DNA from: Guadua angustifolia
Taxonomy: Eukaryota; Streptophyta; Magnoliopsida; Poales; Poaceae
DNA: 64,000 nt
NCBI GenBank assembly: GCA_036346375.1
Contig: CM070515.1
Coordinates: 4,858,423-4,922,422 of the forward strand
Reading direction: 5' to 3'
A program made the position numbers and the translations under genes. Below the pieces are notes generated by a model, which was not told the origin of the DNA, ran no database searches, and was given only the letters and a program-made list of their open reading frames with translations. Shown here piece after piece: positions 48,252-59,639 of the stretch; within the stretch, counting starts at the first letter, position 1, and each line of letters opens with the position of its first letter.

Positions 48252-48563
48252 CTAAGGCTGAGTTTGTTTAGGTTTGAGCTTGAGCTTATTTAGCTTCTAG
48301 ACCTCTATAAGCCATAAGTCAAAACAAACAGTATTTTTCCAGCCAGACGGAGAGAAAAAGCTCTGAAAATCCCCCGTATTTTTCCAAACAAACAGTATTT
48401 AGGCTTGAGTTTATTTGGCTTCTAAAAATCCCACTTCACTGGTACCCTTACAACTTAACTATTATTTACGAAAAATTGCCATCCTCATCCGGTTCAAAGA
48501 GCCAAATAAACTTCTTCCAAATTCCAGCGAAACTTCCTCCACTCCGGCCTAAACAAACTCAGC
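48252..48563. mobile_element. MITE with inverted ends GGCTGAGTTTGTTTAGG
   Basis: Left end GGCTGAGTTTGTTTAGG and right end CCTAAACAAACTCAGCC are a perfect 17-bp inverted repeat. The interior contains CAAACAGTATTT twice and is non-coding. The target duplication is unclear, so the superfamily is not assigned. Confidence 0.75.
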
Positions 48564-48941
48564 CGGTCTCACAACCTAGCCTTTTTATAGAGTATACGTT
48601 CCCAACCCATTTACAGTTGATTCGGAAGATGTATATATCGCACTGCACTCGATCACAGTCCATGCATGGGATGACAGATTGACAGACGACCAAAGAACAA
48701 ACAAACACGAATGTATTTGATCAGATCGCCAGGCATGTATATATTGATCGAGCACGTATGTCTACACCTTACTCCCTCTGTTTCAAAACATGCAACATTC
48801 ACGGATATTACCGGTAAATTGACAATGGAAGTACGCGTGACATAATTGTTGTGATAAACACTGTTCCCTCTCTTTTTTAGAAAAGCAAATGAATCAAACT
48901 CTGACAAAATACTTATAGGAGAGATATCTGGTGCACAAGCG

Positions 48942-49160
48942 TGTTAAAAGAGTCGTAGTTAGTCTGGTATAGTTGTTAGGCTTGGTCCTATTCTTTTGGA
49001 TCGCCTCCTGATTCCTTGGATCGCACCTCTCTGTATTTTCTCTTCTTCTGTTATTGCGATACACTGTAGCCTATATGACAAATGGTTATATATAAAGGAA
49101 TGGCACTCTGCATTGAGAGTGTGGGAATTCCAAATCACTTGTGCGTTTGTTTGTTTCACA
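48942..49160 (+). repeat. 5' LTR of Copia element
   Basis: 219 bp, TGTTAAAAGAGTC to TTGTTTCACA, with TATATATAAAGG as probable TATA box. Directly followed by the tRNA-Met primer site. Confidence 0.9.
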
Positions 49161-49179
49161 TGGTATCAGAGCAAATGAG

Positions 49180-50724
49180 TCTAAGAGGAACATCTGACAC
49201 ACTGGTAGAAATGGGAAAGGGTAATTGATGACTTTTGCCTTGTTGGCAAGCATCACAAACAGCGTTATTTGAAGATGAAGAGCTGGGCAGATTATTGGAC
49301 TGGACAACATGTTGAACAACGGCTTGAGAAGGATGTCCAAGACGATGATGCCAATCTGAAGTGGAGATTCTGGTGCTGTGGAGAGCCTGCTTGGGCTGGA
49401 TGTAGCAATTGTTGGGCAGAGTATACATCCCTCCCTTGCAGTGCCCTTTAAGAAGTACTTCCTTCGTACCCTGATCCTTGACAAGAAAGAAATTGGGATG
49501 AAATTCGAGGAAGACATTATTGTCAGAGGCTAGGCGTTGGACTGATATCAGATTCTTAGCAGTAGATGGAACATGAAGTATATCTTTAAGACGCAAGAAC
49601 TGAGTACCAGTGGTAAGCATAGATTGACCAACATGCAAGATTGTCATACCTGTCCCGTTTGCAGAGTGAACCTGTTCTTTGCCGGTGTACTTCTCCTTGA
49701 TAGTCATCTTCTCGAGTTCATTGGTAATATGATCTGTAGCTCCGGTGTCGGCATACCAATTGGGATCAATCTCATGTGATGCATTTGTGATTGCAGCTGC
49801 CACCTTGTCTTCGGCTTGGTAGGAGTGATCAAAACGGTGATAGCACCGAATTGCAACATGCCCAATCTTGCCACAGACCTGACAAACAGGTCTACTTCCA
49901 TTTGAATTTCCTGCGAGCCAAACTCACGTACCTCGTCCGAGATGGTGATCCTCTCGATACCCTGTCTTCCACGACCTCTTCGCGGCCACGACCACGGTAG
50001 CTGCCCGTGATGCGGTGTTTGCGAGCGGAGAGAAGCCCGAACAACGATGTTATGTTGGTCTTGCCTCATTTCATAACTAAGGAGGTGTGCATACAAGTCA
50101 TTTAGACCCATGGGTTACTGCTCTTGTGGTGAGAGAGGTAACAAAAGGGTCATAATCGGAGCCTAACCCGACTAATAAGTAAGAGATAATTTCATCTACC
50201 GCAAAACTGTCCTGCTGGTTGCAAGATTGTCGACAAGACTCTTAACTTTGTGGAAGTAGGCGGTGGCACTAAGATCTTTCTTTTGAATAGTGGCTAATTG
50301 CATCTAACTTGCATAATTTTGGCTCTAGGCGAGAAGCAAACATGTTACGTAAGGCTACCCGGACATCATGAGCATTGGTAAAAGCCAGAACTTGAGTAAA
50401 ATTTGAGAGGCAGAGATGAAAGAAGAGTACTCGGGACCATCGATCTTCTTTGCATCCATGTGCGGTACTCTGGATTCGCCACTTGAGCATTGCCAAGAGA
50501 GGTTATGCAGGTCATTGTAGCCTCAGTGCGACGATGGATCCGTCGATGTAACGATGAGCGGTGACCAGCGGATACGGGAGGATCTGCGCCTTCCATAGAA
50601 GATAGTTGTCATTGCTGAGCTTGATGTTGATAAGATGAGCGAACGACGGCGTAGGGAGAAGGCCGGCGTGTGAGGAACTCACAGCAGGAGCGGTGGTTGA
50701 AGAATTCGTGCTCTCAGTAGACAT
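49180..50724 (-). pseudogene. Copia gag, protease and pre-integrase domain, inverted
   Basis: Read on the minus strand: gag begins at the ATG at 50724 (M-S-T-E-S-T-N-S-S), 18 bases after a second primer-site copy (minus strand TGGTATCAGAGC, 50743-50754). A CCHC zinc knuckle CQVCGKIGHVAIRC lies near 49845-49890, the protease active site WYADTGATDHIT near 49749, and the pre-integrase motif HHRLGHPS...CDACQQGKSH near 49240-49340. The frame ends at the inversion junction near 49180. Gag is interrupted by frameshifts. Confidence 0.85.
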
Positions 50725-51039
50725 CTTGTGAGTTTGTTTGGTGCTCTGATACCACCATAGATACTCTTCTTCTACCAGTGCTTGAGCCATATAGATCTGA
50801 CCATATGCAGGTTGTTTCACCTTCTCGTGTGCCAACTGACTTGTCTTCTGCAGATCACTTGTCATCCAGGGGACATACAACCAGAGTGGTTTCAATGAGC
50901 GACCTCCCTCTCACGCAGAGGAGGCAACAGGTCTCCATTGTCTTTTCCTCTGCGAGATAGTGGAATAGAATCAAAACATATTATTGTTCTGGTCAGACAA
51001 CTATTAGCACCAATATGCATCGAGATCACGTAGAGGTCC

Positions 51040-52600
51040 AAGTCCCATGTTCACAAGCCAAGACAACTCACGGCAGCCTTGTTTTTTATGATCGAGCGAG
51101 CCCTTACATGTAACACGAAGATGAAATCGGCGGTACCAACCGGTCATCTTGAAGCTCTATTTGATGTCAAATGGAAGAATGCAATGGAGGAGGAGTTTTC
51201 AGCACTTCTCGAAATAAGACACAGAGTCTTGTACCCCATACCTCGGCCGAAATGTCATTGGGTGTAAATGGGTCTTCAAGGTAAAAACCAGAGCGAGATG
51301 GCACAATTGAAAGGTACAAAGCTCGGTTGGTAGCCAAGGGGTTCAAACAACGATATGGTTTGGATTATGAGGAGACTTTCGATCCGTAGTTAAACCGACC
51401 ACCATAAGAATGGTTCTTGGAATTGCAGTCACAAAACAATGGTGCCTTCGTCGACTTGATGTCCAAAACGCCTTCCTTCATGGCGTCTTAGAGGAGAAGT
51501 CTATATGGAGCAGCATGGTTTCGAGGATTCAAATAACCCACATCATGTCTGCAAATTAGAGAAGGCGATTTACGGGTTAAAGCAAGCACCCCGAGCTTGG
51601 TATTCCAGGCTCAGTTCAAAACTTCAGCAGCTCAACTTTACACCCTCAAAGACAGATACCTCTCTTTTTGTCCTCAACCAAGAAGATGTTGTCATTTATG
51701 TATTGATTTATGTGGATGACATCATAGTGACAGGCTCTTCTGAGGCAGCAGTGATGCACTTGCTAAAGGAACTAAAGAAGGAGTTTGCAATCAAAGACTT
51801 GGGTGAACTCAGTTTCTTTCTCGGCATTGAAGTGAAGAGAAATTCAAGTGGTGAATTAGTGCTGACTCAGAAGAAATATGTTGGGGAGCTGTTATGTCGA
51901 GCAAACATGCAACACTGCAGAGGTATCACCACACCAATGTCTGTGACAGATAAACTCTCTCAAGAAGGAGGAGAACAAGCAGCGGGGAAGAAGCAACTCA
52001 TGCAGGAGTATTGTCGAGGGACTCTGATGCCTTACTCACACAAGACCAGATATTGCATACTCGATTAACAAGGTATGTCAATACATGCATTTGCCAACAA
52101 GTGCTCATTGATGCTGCGGTTAAAAGGATCCTAAGATATCTAAAACACACTTGGGCGAGTGGGACTCGAATCTGAAGTCGATTCGTTCTTCTTTGAGTGC
52201 TTTTTCGACTCTGTTGGGTTGGTTGCCTTGATGATGAAAGATCTCTGGTGGCTATGCAATTTTTCTTGGCTCTAATGTTGTATCCTGGAGTTCACGGAAG
52301 CAAGCTACCGTTTCCCGTTCAAGCACGGAGGCAGAGTACAAGGCATTAGCAAACGCCACTGCTGAGCTAGTCTGGCTTCAGTCTCTCCTTAAGGAACTTG
52401 GCATCTACCAAGCTCAACCTCCGAGACTATGGTGTGACAATCTTGGAGCCACATATTTATCTGCTAATCCTGTTTTTCATGCCAGAACAAAGCACATTGA
52501 GGTGGACTTTCACCTTGTTCGAGAGAGGGTTTCTCAAAAATTACTGGAAATCAGATTTGTGGCGTCTCGGGATCGGTTGGTGATGGACTCACGAAGGCAC
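51040..52600 (+). pseudogene. Copia reverse transcriptase and RNase H remains
   Basis: RT motifs include KWVFKVK-like and RLVAKGFKQRYG segments, CKLEKAIYGLKQAPRAWY and the catalytic YVDD at 51709-51720. RNase H follows with SRSSTEAEYKALA and the TKHIEVDFHLVRE segment. At least four frameshifts or stops split the frame; the longest intact piece is 51505-52068. Confidence 0.88.
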
Positions 52601-52673
52601 TCGGGACGACAATCTCATGAGAATCGAAGAACAATCTCAACTCAGTCGATCTGCAATTTGAAATTGAGAGGGA

Positions 52674-52891
52674 TGTTAAAAGAGTCGTAGTTAGTCCGGT
52701 ATAGTTGTTAGGCTTGGTCCTATTCTTTTGGATCGCCTCCGATTCCTTGGATCGCACCTCTCTGTATTTTCTCTTCTTACATTATTGCGATACTGCTGTA
52801 GCCTATATGACAAGCGGTTATATATAAAGGAATGGCACTCTGCATTGAGAGTGTGGAATTCCAAATCACTTGTGCGTTTGTTTGTTTCACA
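52674..52891 (+). repeat. 3' LTR of Copia element
   Basis: 218 bp, differing from the 5' LTR by roughly ten substitutions and 1-base indels (e.g. TTAGTCTGG against TTAGTCCGG). Followed by the AAGCG duplication. Confidence 0.9.
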
Positions 52892-52896
52892 AAGCG

Positions 52897-53885
52897 TCGT
52901 ACAATTTGATCTGGCAAAAAACTTTTGGCTTGGGTATTAAATCAGCATGCAAAATTCTAGGAAAGTTTATTGTAGATATAATTGTGAAATCACTCTACTC
53001 ATATATAAAATTCCAATTTCAAATTCATTGCACATTGAGATTGACAAAAATCGGGAAAAATCTGAAACACAAAGGAAAAAAAGAAAAGAAAAGAAAGGAC
53101 AAATTTTACTGTACAAATCAAACTTTAATTTCTTGTTTCCTTCTCACAACACAGGTTGTTTTTGAAGTTCAAACTTTAAAGGGATATATACAATACACTA
53201 TAGGTTATATCTAGAATTTTTTACAGGAATTTTTCATGTTAATTTGATGCCTAAACCAAAAACTTTTGCACTTTTGCATCAGATTATGCCTGTGGTATCT
53301 CCTCATACTTATGTCCCTATGTACTATGCTACAATTACTCCTATCCCTCATAAAAACAATATACCATTGTGCATCCACAGATTAGAAGATTTTTCAAAAC
53401 CTGGAGCTCTAGCTAGGCTCTTTATCTAGTTGACAGCTTAATTAGCTCATCCATTTTCACCTGATGGCTAATGCACGGGCAGCGCGGCAGGTGTGCGTGG
53501 AGAAGTCTGGTATATGCTAGTATCATGATAACTAGCTAGCTAGGATCGATCATCACGCAGTTCGTACTTCGCAGGGGCATACTTTTGCTTTGCCTGCCAA
53601 TTCATGCGAGTATTACTTACTACCAAGTACTGCACGCATGCTTTCTCAAATGCACTCGCCAACATGTATCATAACGCACTCTGAGCAAACACGCTAGCTT
53701 CATGGTTGGAACCAGCATAGCTAATTAACATATCCTTCATGACTAATTAGAGCCGTCTCAACTCAAGCAGAATACACTACAATCTCTAGAGGATAACTAA
53801 CAAATGAAGAACACATGCATCACCTCCTACAGCCATTAGTTTTGTACCAAAGCGTCTGAAACCTTTTCAGAAAATTGGCCCAAGT
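52897..53885. other. Intergenic between Copia element and ERF pseudogene
   Basis: No gene recognised. Contains AGCTAGCTAG palindromic runs (53530-53545). Confidence 0.35.
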
Positions 53886-53891
53886 GATAGA

Positions 53892-54841
53892 TCAGATTAT
53901 CTCCCTGTCCCTCCCCCACGCGCATGCAGCGATGAGCTGATCATCCCATAGCGTTGGGCTATGCTCCAACCACAGATCAACCTCATCTTCTACCGCCATC
54001 ATTGGAAGAACACCACCAATGCTGACTGTCGCTGTAATGGAGGAAGAACCAGAGGTTGTTTCTTGATGAAGAGGCGCAAGAGCGGTGTTTCCGTCGTCGT
54101 CGTCGTCGTCGTCACGGCGGCGAGGCGATGAGGCTCTAAGGCAGATCTCGGGGACGACGCTGCTGAGGTAGCCGGACCTATAGTGTCCTCACTGAAAAGG
54201 CTACTGAACTCATCATCTGCACCACTGTGCTCATCGCTCTTTGGTGCGAAGCTAGAGCAGAAGGCAGTTTTTTTTTAGATAAAGGAATCAATCCAGCCTC
54301 TTCACTCAAGGATAAATACGGCCAAAGAGCAGAAGGCAGTTGTAGGCAATACTGTGGTAGAGGCTGGCAGCTGGGACGTTGGCTGGGAGGCCAAGATATG
54401 TTGAGAGCTTGGTCGTTGCATGGTTGGTGGAGCACTTGTGAGGCCCTGGGTTTGGAAGTTGTAGACGAAGTTGGTCTTAGTTTCATGGCCTTTCATGGTG
54501 AGCGCGTAGCGGTCGTAGGCGAGGGCGGCCTCCTGGGCGGTGTCGAAGGTACCGAGCCAGTGGCGCTCCTTGGTGGAGGGGTCCCTGCTTATCTCGGCGA
54601 TGTAGCGGCCCCAGGGCCGCCGTCGCACCCCTAGGAGCCGGGTCCCCCTCCTCTCAGTAGGAGAGGGGGAGGCGGTAGCCGGAGAACGGCCGTTATTGCA
54701 CTCACTACCACCGCTGCTGCCGCCACCTTCTCTAGATCAGTTGAAGGCCAATGGAGTTGGGAAGTAACCACTGCAAGCTTCGTCCAATCTGGGGGAAAGA
54801 GCACCAGTGGTAGTCTTTGAGCCCTCGGAGGAGGAAGACAT
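53892..54841 (-). pseudogene. AP2/ERF transcription factor, FRIZZY PANICLE/BD1-like, probably dead
   Basis: Single-exon frame from the ATG at 54841 (M-S-S-S-S-E-G-S-K). TGA at codon 35 (54737-54739) interrupts it, yet the same frame continues into a full AP2 domain: LLGVRRRPWGRYIAEI, KERHWLGTFDTAQEAALAYD, ALTMKGHETKTNFVY (about codons 69-130). The domain has an extra Ser (AEIS-RDP) and Ile for Ala in the conserved YAAEIRDP element, which contacts DNA. A 56-bp retroposon tail (54270-54325) cuts the frame downstream. The C-terminal part resumes after a further frameshift near 54177 as SGYLSSVVPEICLR, an Asp run and VDLWLEHSP, ending with TGA at 53892; SGYLSSxVPE resembles the C-terminus of FZP/BD1 as I remember it. 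Those genes set spikelet meristem identity. Three lesions argue for a pseudogene paralogue. Confidence 0.8.
54254..54341 (-). mobile_element. Truncated SINE/LINE tail with 16-bp target duplication
   Basis: AGAGCAGAAGGCAGTT occurs at 54254-54269 and 54326-54341. Between them, on the minus strand, a 56-bp insert ends GATTCCTTTATCTAAAAAAA, i.e. an A-tailed retroposon 3' end; CCTTTATCT-An resembles plant Au-SINE-type tails (from memory). It is 5'-truncated and lies within the ERF coding frame. Confidence 0.8.
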
Positions 54842-55433
54842 AGGGTAGGGTAGAGAAGGGACAAGGGCTTTGTTGATTCGAGAGCAGCATTGCACTGTAG
54901 TGTAGTAGCGAAGTGGTGAGAGGGTGAGAGCCCTAGGGAAGTATAAATGGCCAAACGGAGTATAGTTAGCTGCATGTGTGTTGAGATCGATGGAATTGAG
55001 AGAGAGAGAGAGAGAGAGAGAGTATGCAGAGGCAAGGCTACGTAGATGTGATGGTGCAGTACAGCATATGCATGTGCATACACTGCGGCACTGCCATGTA
55101 GTATCCACACGTTGATCACTACGTTCCAAGAGAAAAAAAGAGATAATGGATGATCGAATACATGCAACTACAAGTACACACGCATATAAAACAAAACGTT
55201 GTATCACTTATTTTGACCATGCTGCACCCGTGAATGTGATAATCCGTCGTCCTCTATTTGAACTGGCTTCAGCGTGAGCATGTATATATCGTGTTAGCAT
55301 ATACCCTATACGCACCGAGGGGCCCACCACTAACAACATACTGCCGTGCTATATAGCTTCCAGTCCAGAGGCGAGGCCTTCACATGACCAGTCTCCTTCA
55401 ATGGCACCCACCGGCCGGTCTCCTCCGTTTTTA
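54842..55433. other. Upstream flank of the ERF pseudogene
   Basis: Contains a (GA)n microsatellite at about 54997-55021, i.e. (CT)n on the gene's strand, as often found in plant leaders. A TATAAATGG-like match (55-plus strand 54943) is on the wrong strand. No gene seen. Confidence 0.4.
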
Positions 55434-56235
55434 ACTCAGTTAGGATGCCATCGCGGCTGAGTCATGCACATACAGCGTGGGGACAGCGGCGCACGCGGCC
55501 CCCCGACGTTGAAGAGACAACTCAAAGCCTTAAAGCAAGGATACTAATATCAGGGGGACATTAATTTGTTAATATAGCGGCATTGCTCAGAGGTTTGTGA
55601 GTCGTATGGGGGGTGTTTGTCGAGGATAGTTGCACATAGGTGTTGTAGGCCTGTCATTATTGTTAGGGCGTGGTCCTTTGATGCATGTCACTTGACTGTG
55701 GCGGAGGCTTCGTGTTACAGCTGGTCAGTATCTTTCGTGCAAGCAAGTTAATATGGGTGAACCCATGGGAGGTTAGTAGGAGTGGTTGCTGTCTACTTCC
55801 CAATATAGCTTTAGGCTTTGTTTCTTTGTATGTTAGTGAGGGTCAGGTTTTGTCGTTGACAACAACCATGGTTTTCGTCTTAGTTATGTGGGTGATGTCT
55901 TGGTGGGAGTTTCAGGTTTAGAACTTGTTCGTCAAGTTTGATGTCTTTCTTTTTCAAGGTTGACGGTTGTTAGCTTTTGTAGCCTTTCAAGGGCAAATAT
56001 CATATTCTTTTATCCTAACGTGAATAGCAAAGCTTTTGTCCTTAGTTGTAAAAAGAGTATAGCGGCATTCAATGAGCAGTGGCGGCAAGGACGGTTTTGT
56101 TGGAGACGCTGACGAGTGGTGACTGGGCCTCACTAGAGGCTGTTGTGGCACTCACCGGCGGTGATGGTCGGGACACGAACCTCCAAGGTGACCAACAATG
56201 AGAAATTCGGCTAATATGAAAAAAAACACCTTAGA
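55434..56235. repeat. Local tandem duplication of about 0.8 kb, copy 1
   Basis: Begins ACTCAGTTAGGATGCCATCG, ends AAAAAACACCTTAG. Shared with copy 2 at about 90% or better by eye: GGATACTAATATC, TTAATTTGTTAATATA, GCATGTCACTTGACTGTGG, AGAGTATAGCGGCATTCAAT. Short open frames exist but no known protein. Confidence 0.85.
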
Positions 56236-56698
56236 CCAACTCCAACGGCTTTCCTTCCCGACTCCGTTCCCGTCGCGAGGAGAATCTGGCGTTCCATGAA
56301 AAAGCCGCTCAGCGGCTTCCCTTCCGTGTCTTTCGGGTGAGGCGACAATCCCTTCCCGCCGAACCTCTCTCCTTCGCTTCACCTCTCCGCATCTCGCGGC
56401 CTGCAACTGCGAGTTCGCCTGGCCGTCGGAGCTTTAGTGCGTGAGGAAGACTCATTTCGGAGCGAAGAAGCGGCGACTCTCCGCGCAACAACGGCGAGGT
56501 GGCGGCGTGGGCGGCACCAGTACTCCCGACCCCCCAAATAGATTGTGGTATTTGCGCTCGATTAGGGTTTGTCACGATCGGATGGGTGTCGATTTGGGTG
56601 CATCTAGAGAATAAACTTGCACTAGGGTTTGAATTGGTTGTTGTACACATGGGTCAAAGCTGATTTGGGCGATGTTGCATGGGGTTTGAATAACTTTT
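56236..56698. other. Insert between the two duplication copies
   Basis: Starts ACCAACTCCAACGGCTTTCC, resembling a MITE terminus common in grasses, and continues into GC-rich open sequence (56270-56540) of unknown product. It is not present after copy 2. The right boundary lacks a matching inverted end. Confidence 0.45.
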
Positions 56699-57494
56699 AA
56701 CTTAGTTAGGATGCCATCGCTGGTGAGTCATGCACATCTGATGTGGGGACGTGGCGCATGCACGCGCCCGACGTTGAAGAGCGACTCAAAGCCTTAGCAT
56801 AAGGATACTAATATCGGGGGACATTAATTTGTTAATATAAGCGGCATTGCTCGAGGTTTGCTGAGTCGTATGGGGGGTGTTTGTCGAGGATAGTTGCCCA
56901 TAGGTGTTGTAGGCCTGTCATTATTGTTAGGGCGTGAACCTGAGATGCATGTCACTTGACTGTGGTGGAGGCTTCTTGTTACAGTTGGTCAGTATCTTTC
57001 GTGCGAGCAAGTTATTATGGGTGAACCCATGGGACGTTAGGAGGAGCAGTTGCTGTCTACTTCCCTATGCAGCTTTAGGCTTTGTTTCTTTGTATGTTTG
57101 TGAGGGTTGGGTTTTGTCGTTGACAACCATGGTGTTCGTTTTAGTTGTGTAGATGGTGTCTTGGTGGGAGTTTCAAGTTTAGAACTTGTTCGTCAAATTT
57201 GATGTCTCCTTTTTTTTGAGGTTGACAGTTGTTGCTTTTGTAGCCTTTCGAGGACTAATATTATTTTCTTTTATCCTAACCTGAATAGCAAAGCTTTTGT
57301 CTTTAGTTGTAAAAAGAGTATAGCGGCATTCAATGAGCAGTGGCGGCAAGGACGGTTTTGTTGGAGACGCTGACGAGTGGTGACTGGGCCTCACTAGAGG
57401 CTGTTGTGGCACTCACCGGCGGTGATGGTAGGGACACGAACCTCCAAGGTGACCAACAATGAGAAATTCGGTTAATATGAAAAAAACACCTTAA
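56699..57494. repeat. Local tandem duplication of about 0.8 kb, copy 2
   Basis: Begins ACTTAGTTAGGATGCCATCG, ends AAAAACACCTTAAC; offset from copy 1 is about 1265 bp. Differences from copy 1 are scattered substitutions and 1-3-base indels. Confidence 0.85.
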
Positions 57495-57671
57495 CAGACT
57501 CGTATTCAAGCTCACGATCGACGTAACAGATTTTGGGGGCAACTTTTGCTGCTGTTAGCTAGCTCTGCTGCTCTGGCTGGCCTTGGACCCTGGTGGGAAT
57601 AGTGATGGCCTGATAAGAGACGCTCGTTGTGACTGGGCATAGACGAGCCTGTAATGCTGTGTGTAGCGGCA

Positions 57672-57953
57672 GTACTGTACTAGGGCTTTAGGGCCTTTTT
57701 GAGAGCTACAGCTTATGTGAAAAAGCTACTTTTTAGGTTTGTAGGCTAAAAGGTAGATTTATGTTTTTTTATAATGGACCGTTTGATAAAAAAACTAATT
57801 TTTTAAAACGATAAGTTAAAAAACAGATCTAATTTAGTTTTCAACTTTGAGCTTTTTTTAATCACATATGACTTCAGTTTATACTAAAAATTACTGAAAA
57901 GATTGCTGTCTTTTCACAAACTGAATCCGGCCTACAAGCCCCTCCAAACAGGA
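57672..57953. mobile_element. MITE, GGGCCTGTTTGG-type ends
   Basis: Left side GGGCCTTTTTGAGAGCTAC; the reverse complement of the right side is CCTGTTTGGAGGGGCTTGTA. Interior contains AAAAAGCTACTTTTTAG and GATAAAAAAACTAATTTTTT. Ends are degenerate; Tourist or hAT origin not decided. Confidence 0.45.
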
Positions 57954-58047
57954 CATTACTATAGCTGCGGTGCTTCAATTGCTTTTTTTTTCAATTTGGT
58001 CCCTTTTCCTTGCCTGCAGCGAGGACAATACAACGTCTGGCCGGTGT

Positions 58048-58698
58048 TGTCGGGGCGGGCAACCCTTGGTCGGTCGGCCTGATCAACCAGACCCTCTAGC
58101 AGTGGGTCCTCGACCAAAGACTCGAGATCAAGCCGAGGCCACTCGGTTGGGGCCCGATATCCAAGGCTCGTGGCCCTCACGACCTGCTGTTCGGGATGAT
58201 TCAAGGTCGATGGCGGTCTCTTGGATCCGAACGCGTTATCACTTGGCGATTCTGAGGCGTGGGATCATGGAGTAATCTTGGCGTCTTGTGACGGGATCGG
58301 AGCAGTTACCGGCAATCAATATGCATAAAGGCCACGATCAGGGTTACTCCCGAGCGTTGCAAGAAGAATGGGTATAAGGCGAAGCTTTGTAAACCTTGAA
58401 AAGACCAACCCAACACCACAGACCTTTGGAGTTCAAGTCTAGACTTAGCATCGTCAAGATTGATTTGTAATCCTCCTTTCTATCCACAAAAGGCAAGAAA
58501 CACCGCCAAAGGCGGCGGAGTAAGTACATTACCTTCTCGGGGCTCGAACCGGGATAAATCTCTGTCTCGTCCGTTGTCTCCTTGCTCAGACCATAGACCT
58601 CCTCGACCTCATTCCCTGTTCGAGCAAAGCGCGATTGTGGTCCCGTTTCTCATTAACCCCTACCTCATTTTCTGCGGTTGGCGATCCGATCGCCGACA
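58048..58698 (+). repeat. 5' LTR of Ty3/gypsy element
   Basis: 651 bp bounded by TGTCGG and CCGACA, followed after one base by the primer site TGGCGCC. GC-rich left half, with phrases such as CTCGACCAAAGACTCGAG. Confidence 0.75.
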
Positions 58699-58699
58699 G

Positions 58700-58714
58700 T
58701 GGCGCCAAATGGGG
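58700..58714 (+). other. Primer binding site of Ty3/gypsy element
   Basis: TGGCGCCAAATGGGG, the TGGCGCC type complementary to the 3' end of a tRNA (tRNA-Asp/Arg type in related plant families, from memory). Confidence 0.7.
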
Positions 58715-59639
58715 CAAACCGATTGCTTTGTTCATTCACGGGAAAAACTCAGAGGTCTTAGGAGCATGGCGTTCTCCATCAACGAACACTCTCCGGCGGG
58801 ATCGGACCTTAGTCGCTCCGCATCCTTGTTCTCGCCTTCCCCACCTCCGTGTGGCGGCCGTCTTCATGGCGGGCGCCTCCGGTGGGAACAGCGGCGGCGG
58901 CGGATCGCGACCCACAAACTCCAGGATGCTCGTCGAATGGTCCCGTTGCGATCAATCGAGGCCATTACTGGCGCTCCGGCGGGAGGACGAGAGAGCTCCT
59001 CCCTCGGGGGCGCCTTGCGCTATTGCGGATCATGGCTGATCCCGATAGAACAAAATCGGAGCTCTTTAGTAGGGCCTTGGCGAAGAACTTCGACCGTGCC
59101 TGGCGAGGCCATTCCTCCGCGGCAAAGTCACCGATTCGAGGACCCTTCTCGAGAAGCGGCGACAATTCATCACGTCGTCGTGGGCGCACCCATCGGCCGT
59201 CGAGGCCCGAAGCGCCTTCGTCTCGGCAACACCCTCGGGGCAAGATCCCGGCAATTTGGGCCGAGGTGAGCCGCATAAGCTCCACTCGGTGGCGGCGAGT
59301 CACGGGGACTTTCCCCGACATTCCGCCCGAGCGTCGTCGCGCCGGGACCGCTGCAATACCTCGAGCGACTCCGTGCTCGGCATCATGACCGATCTCGCCG
59401 AAGATCGGGTCGTCAAAGGCCGGGCTCGGATTCGTCTGCGATGAAGATCTCGTTGGCGCGATGGCTCGGCGCGCGCCGTCGACCCTACGGTTGCGTGGCG
59501 TACTCGGCGACCTTCGTCGCGTCTGTTGGCTGCTTTCGGTTTAAACCGCTTTGATCGGCGCCGGCGGAACCAAGAATCGACGAGTTCTGTCCATCTACTC
59601 AACCGCCATTTTAGCGGCCGGAAGCGGCAGAGTTGGTCA

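Larger units (their letters stand above)
48942..52891 (+). mobile_element. Ty1/Copia retrotransposon with inverted gag-protease half
   Basis: LTRs at 48942-49160 and 52674-52891 (219 and 218 bp, TGTTAAAAGAGTC...TTTCACA), about 95% alike, flanked by the perfect 5-bp duplication AAGCG (48937-48941, 52892-52896). The primer site TGGTATCAGAGC (49161-49172) and purine tract GAGAGGGA before the 3' LTR are in the + orientation, as are reverse transcriptase and RNase H (about 51080-52600). Gag, protease and the pre-integrase region (about 49180-50724) are on the minus strand, and the integrase core is not seen. Total about 3.95 kb. Several frameshifts in RT/RNase H. A dead element. Confidence 0.9.

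Noticed and set aside
53470..53525. Second Helitron-like 3' end (GCACGGGCAGCGCGGC ... CTAGTATC)
   Set aside because: The GC-rich stretch is 30 bases away from the CTAG and does not form a good hairpin next to it.
54737..54739. In-frame TGA as a recoded or read-through codon
   Set aside because: The same gene has two further disabling changes downstream, so ordinary pseudogene decay explains it better.
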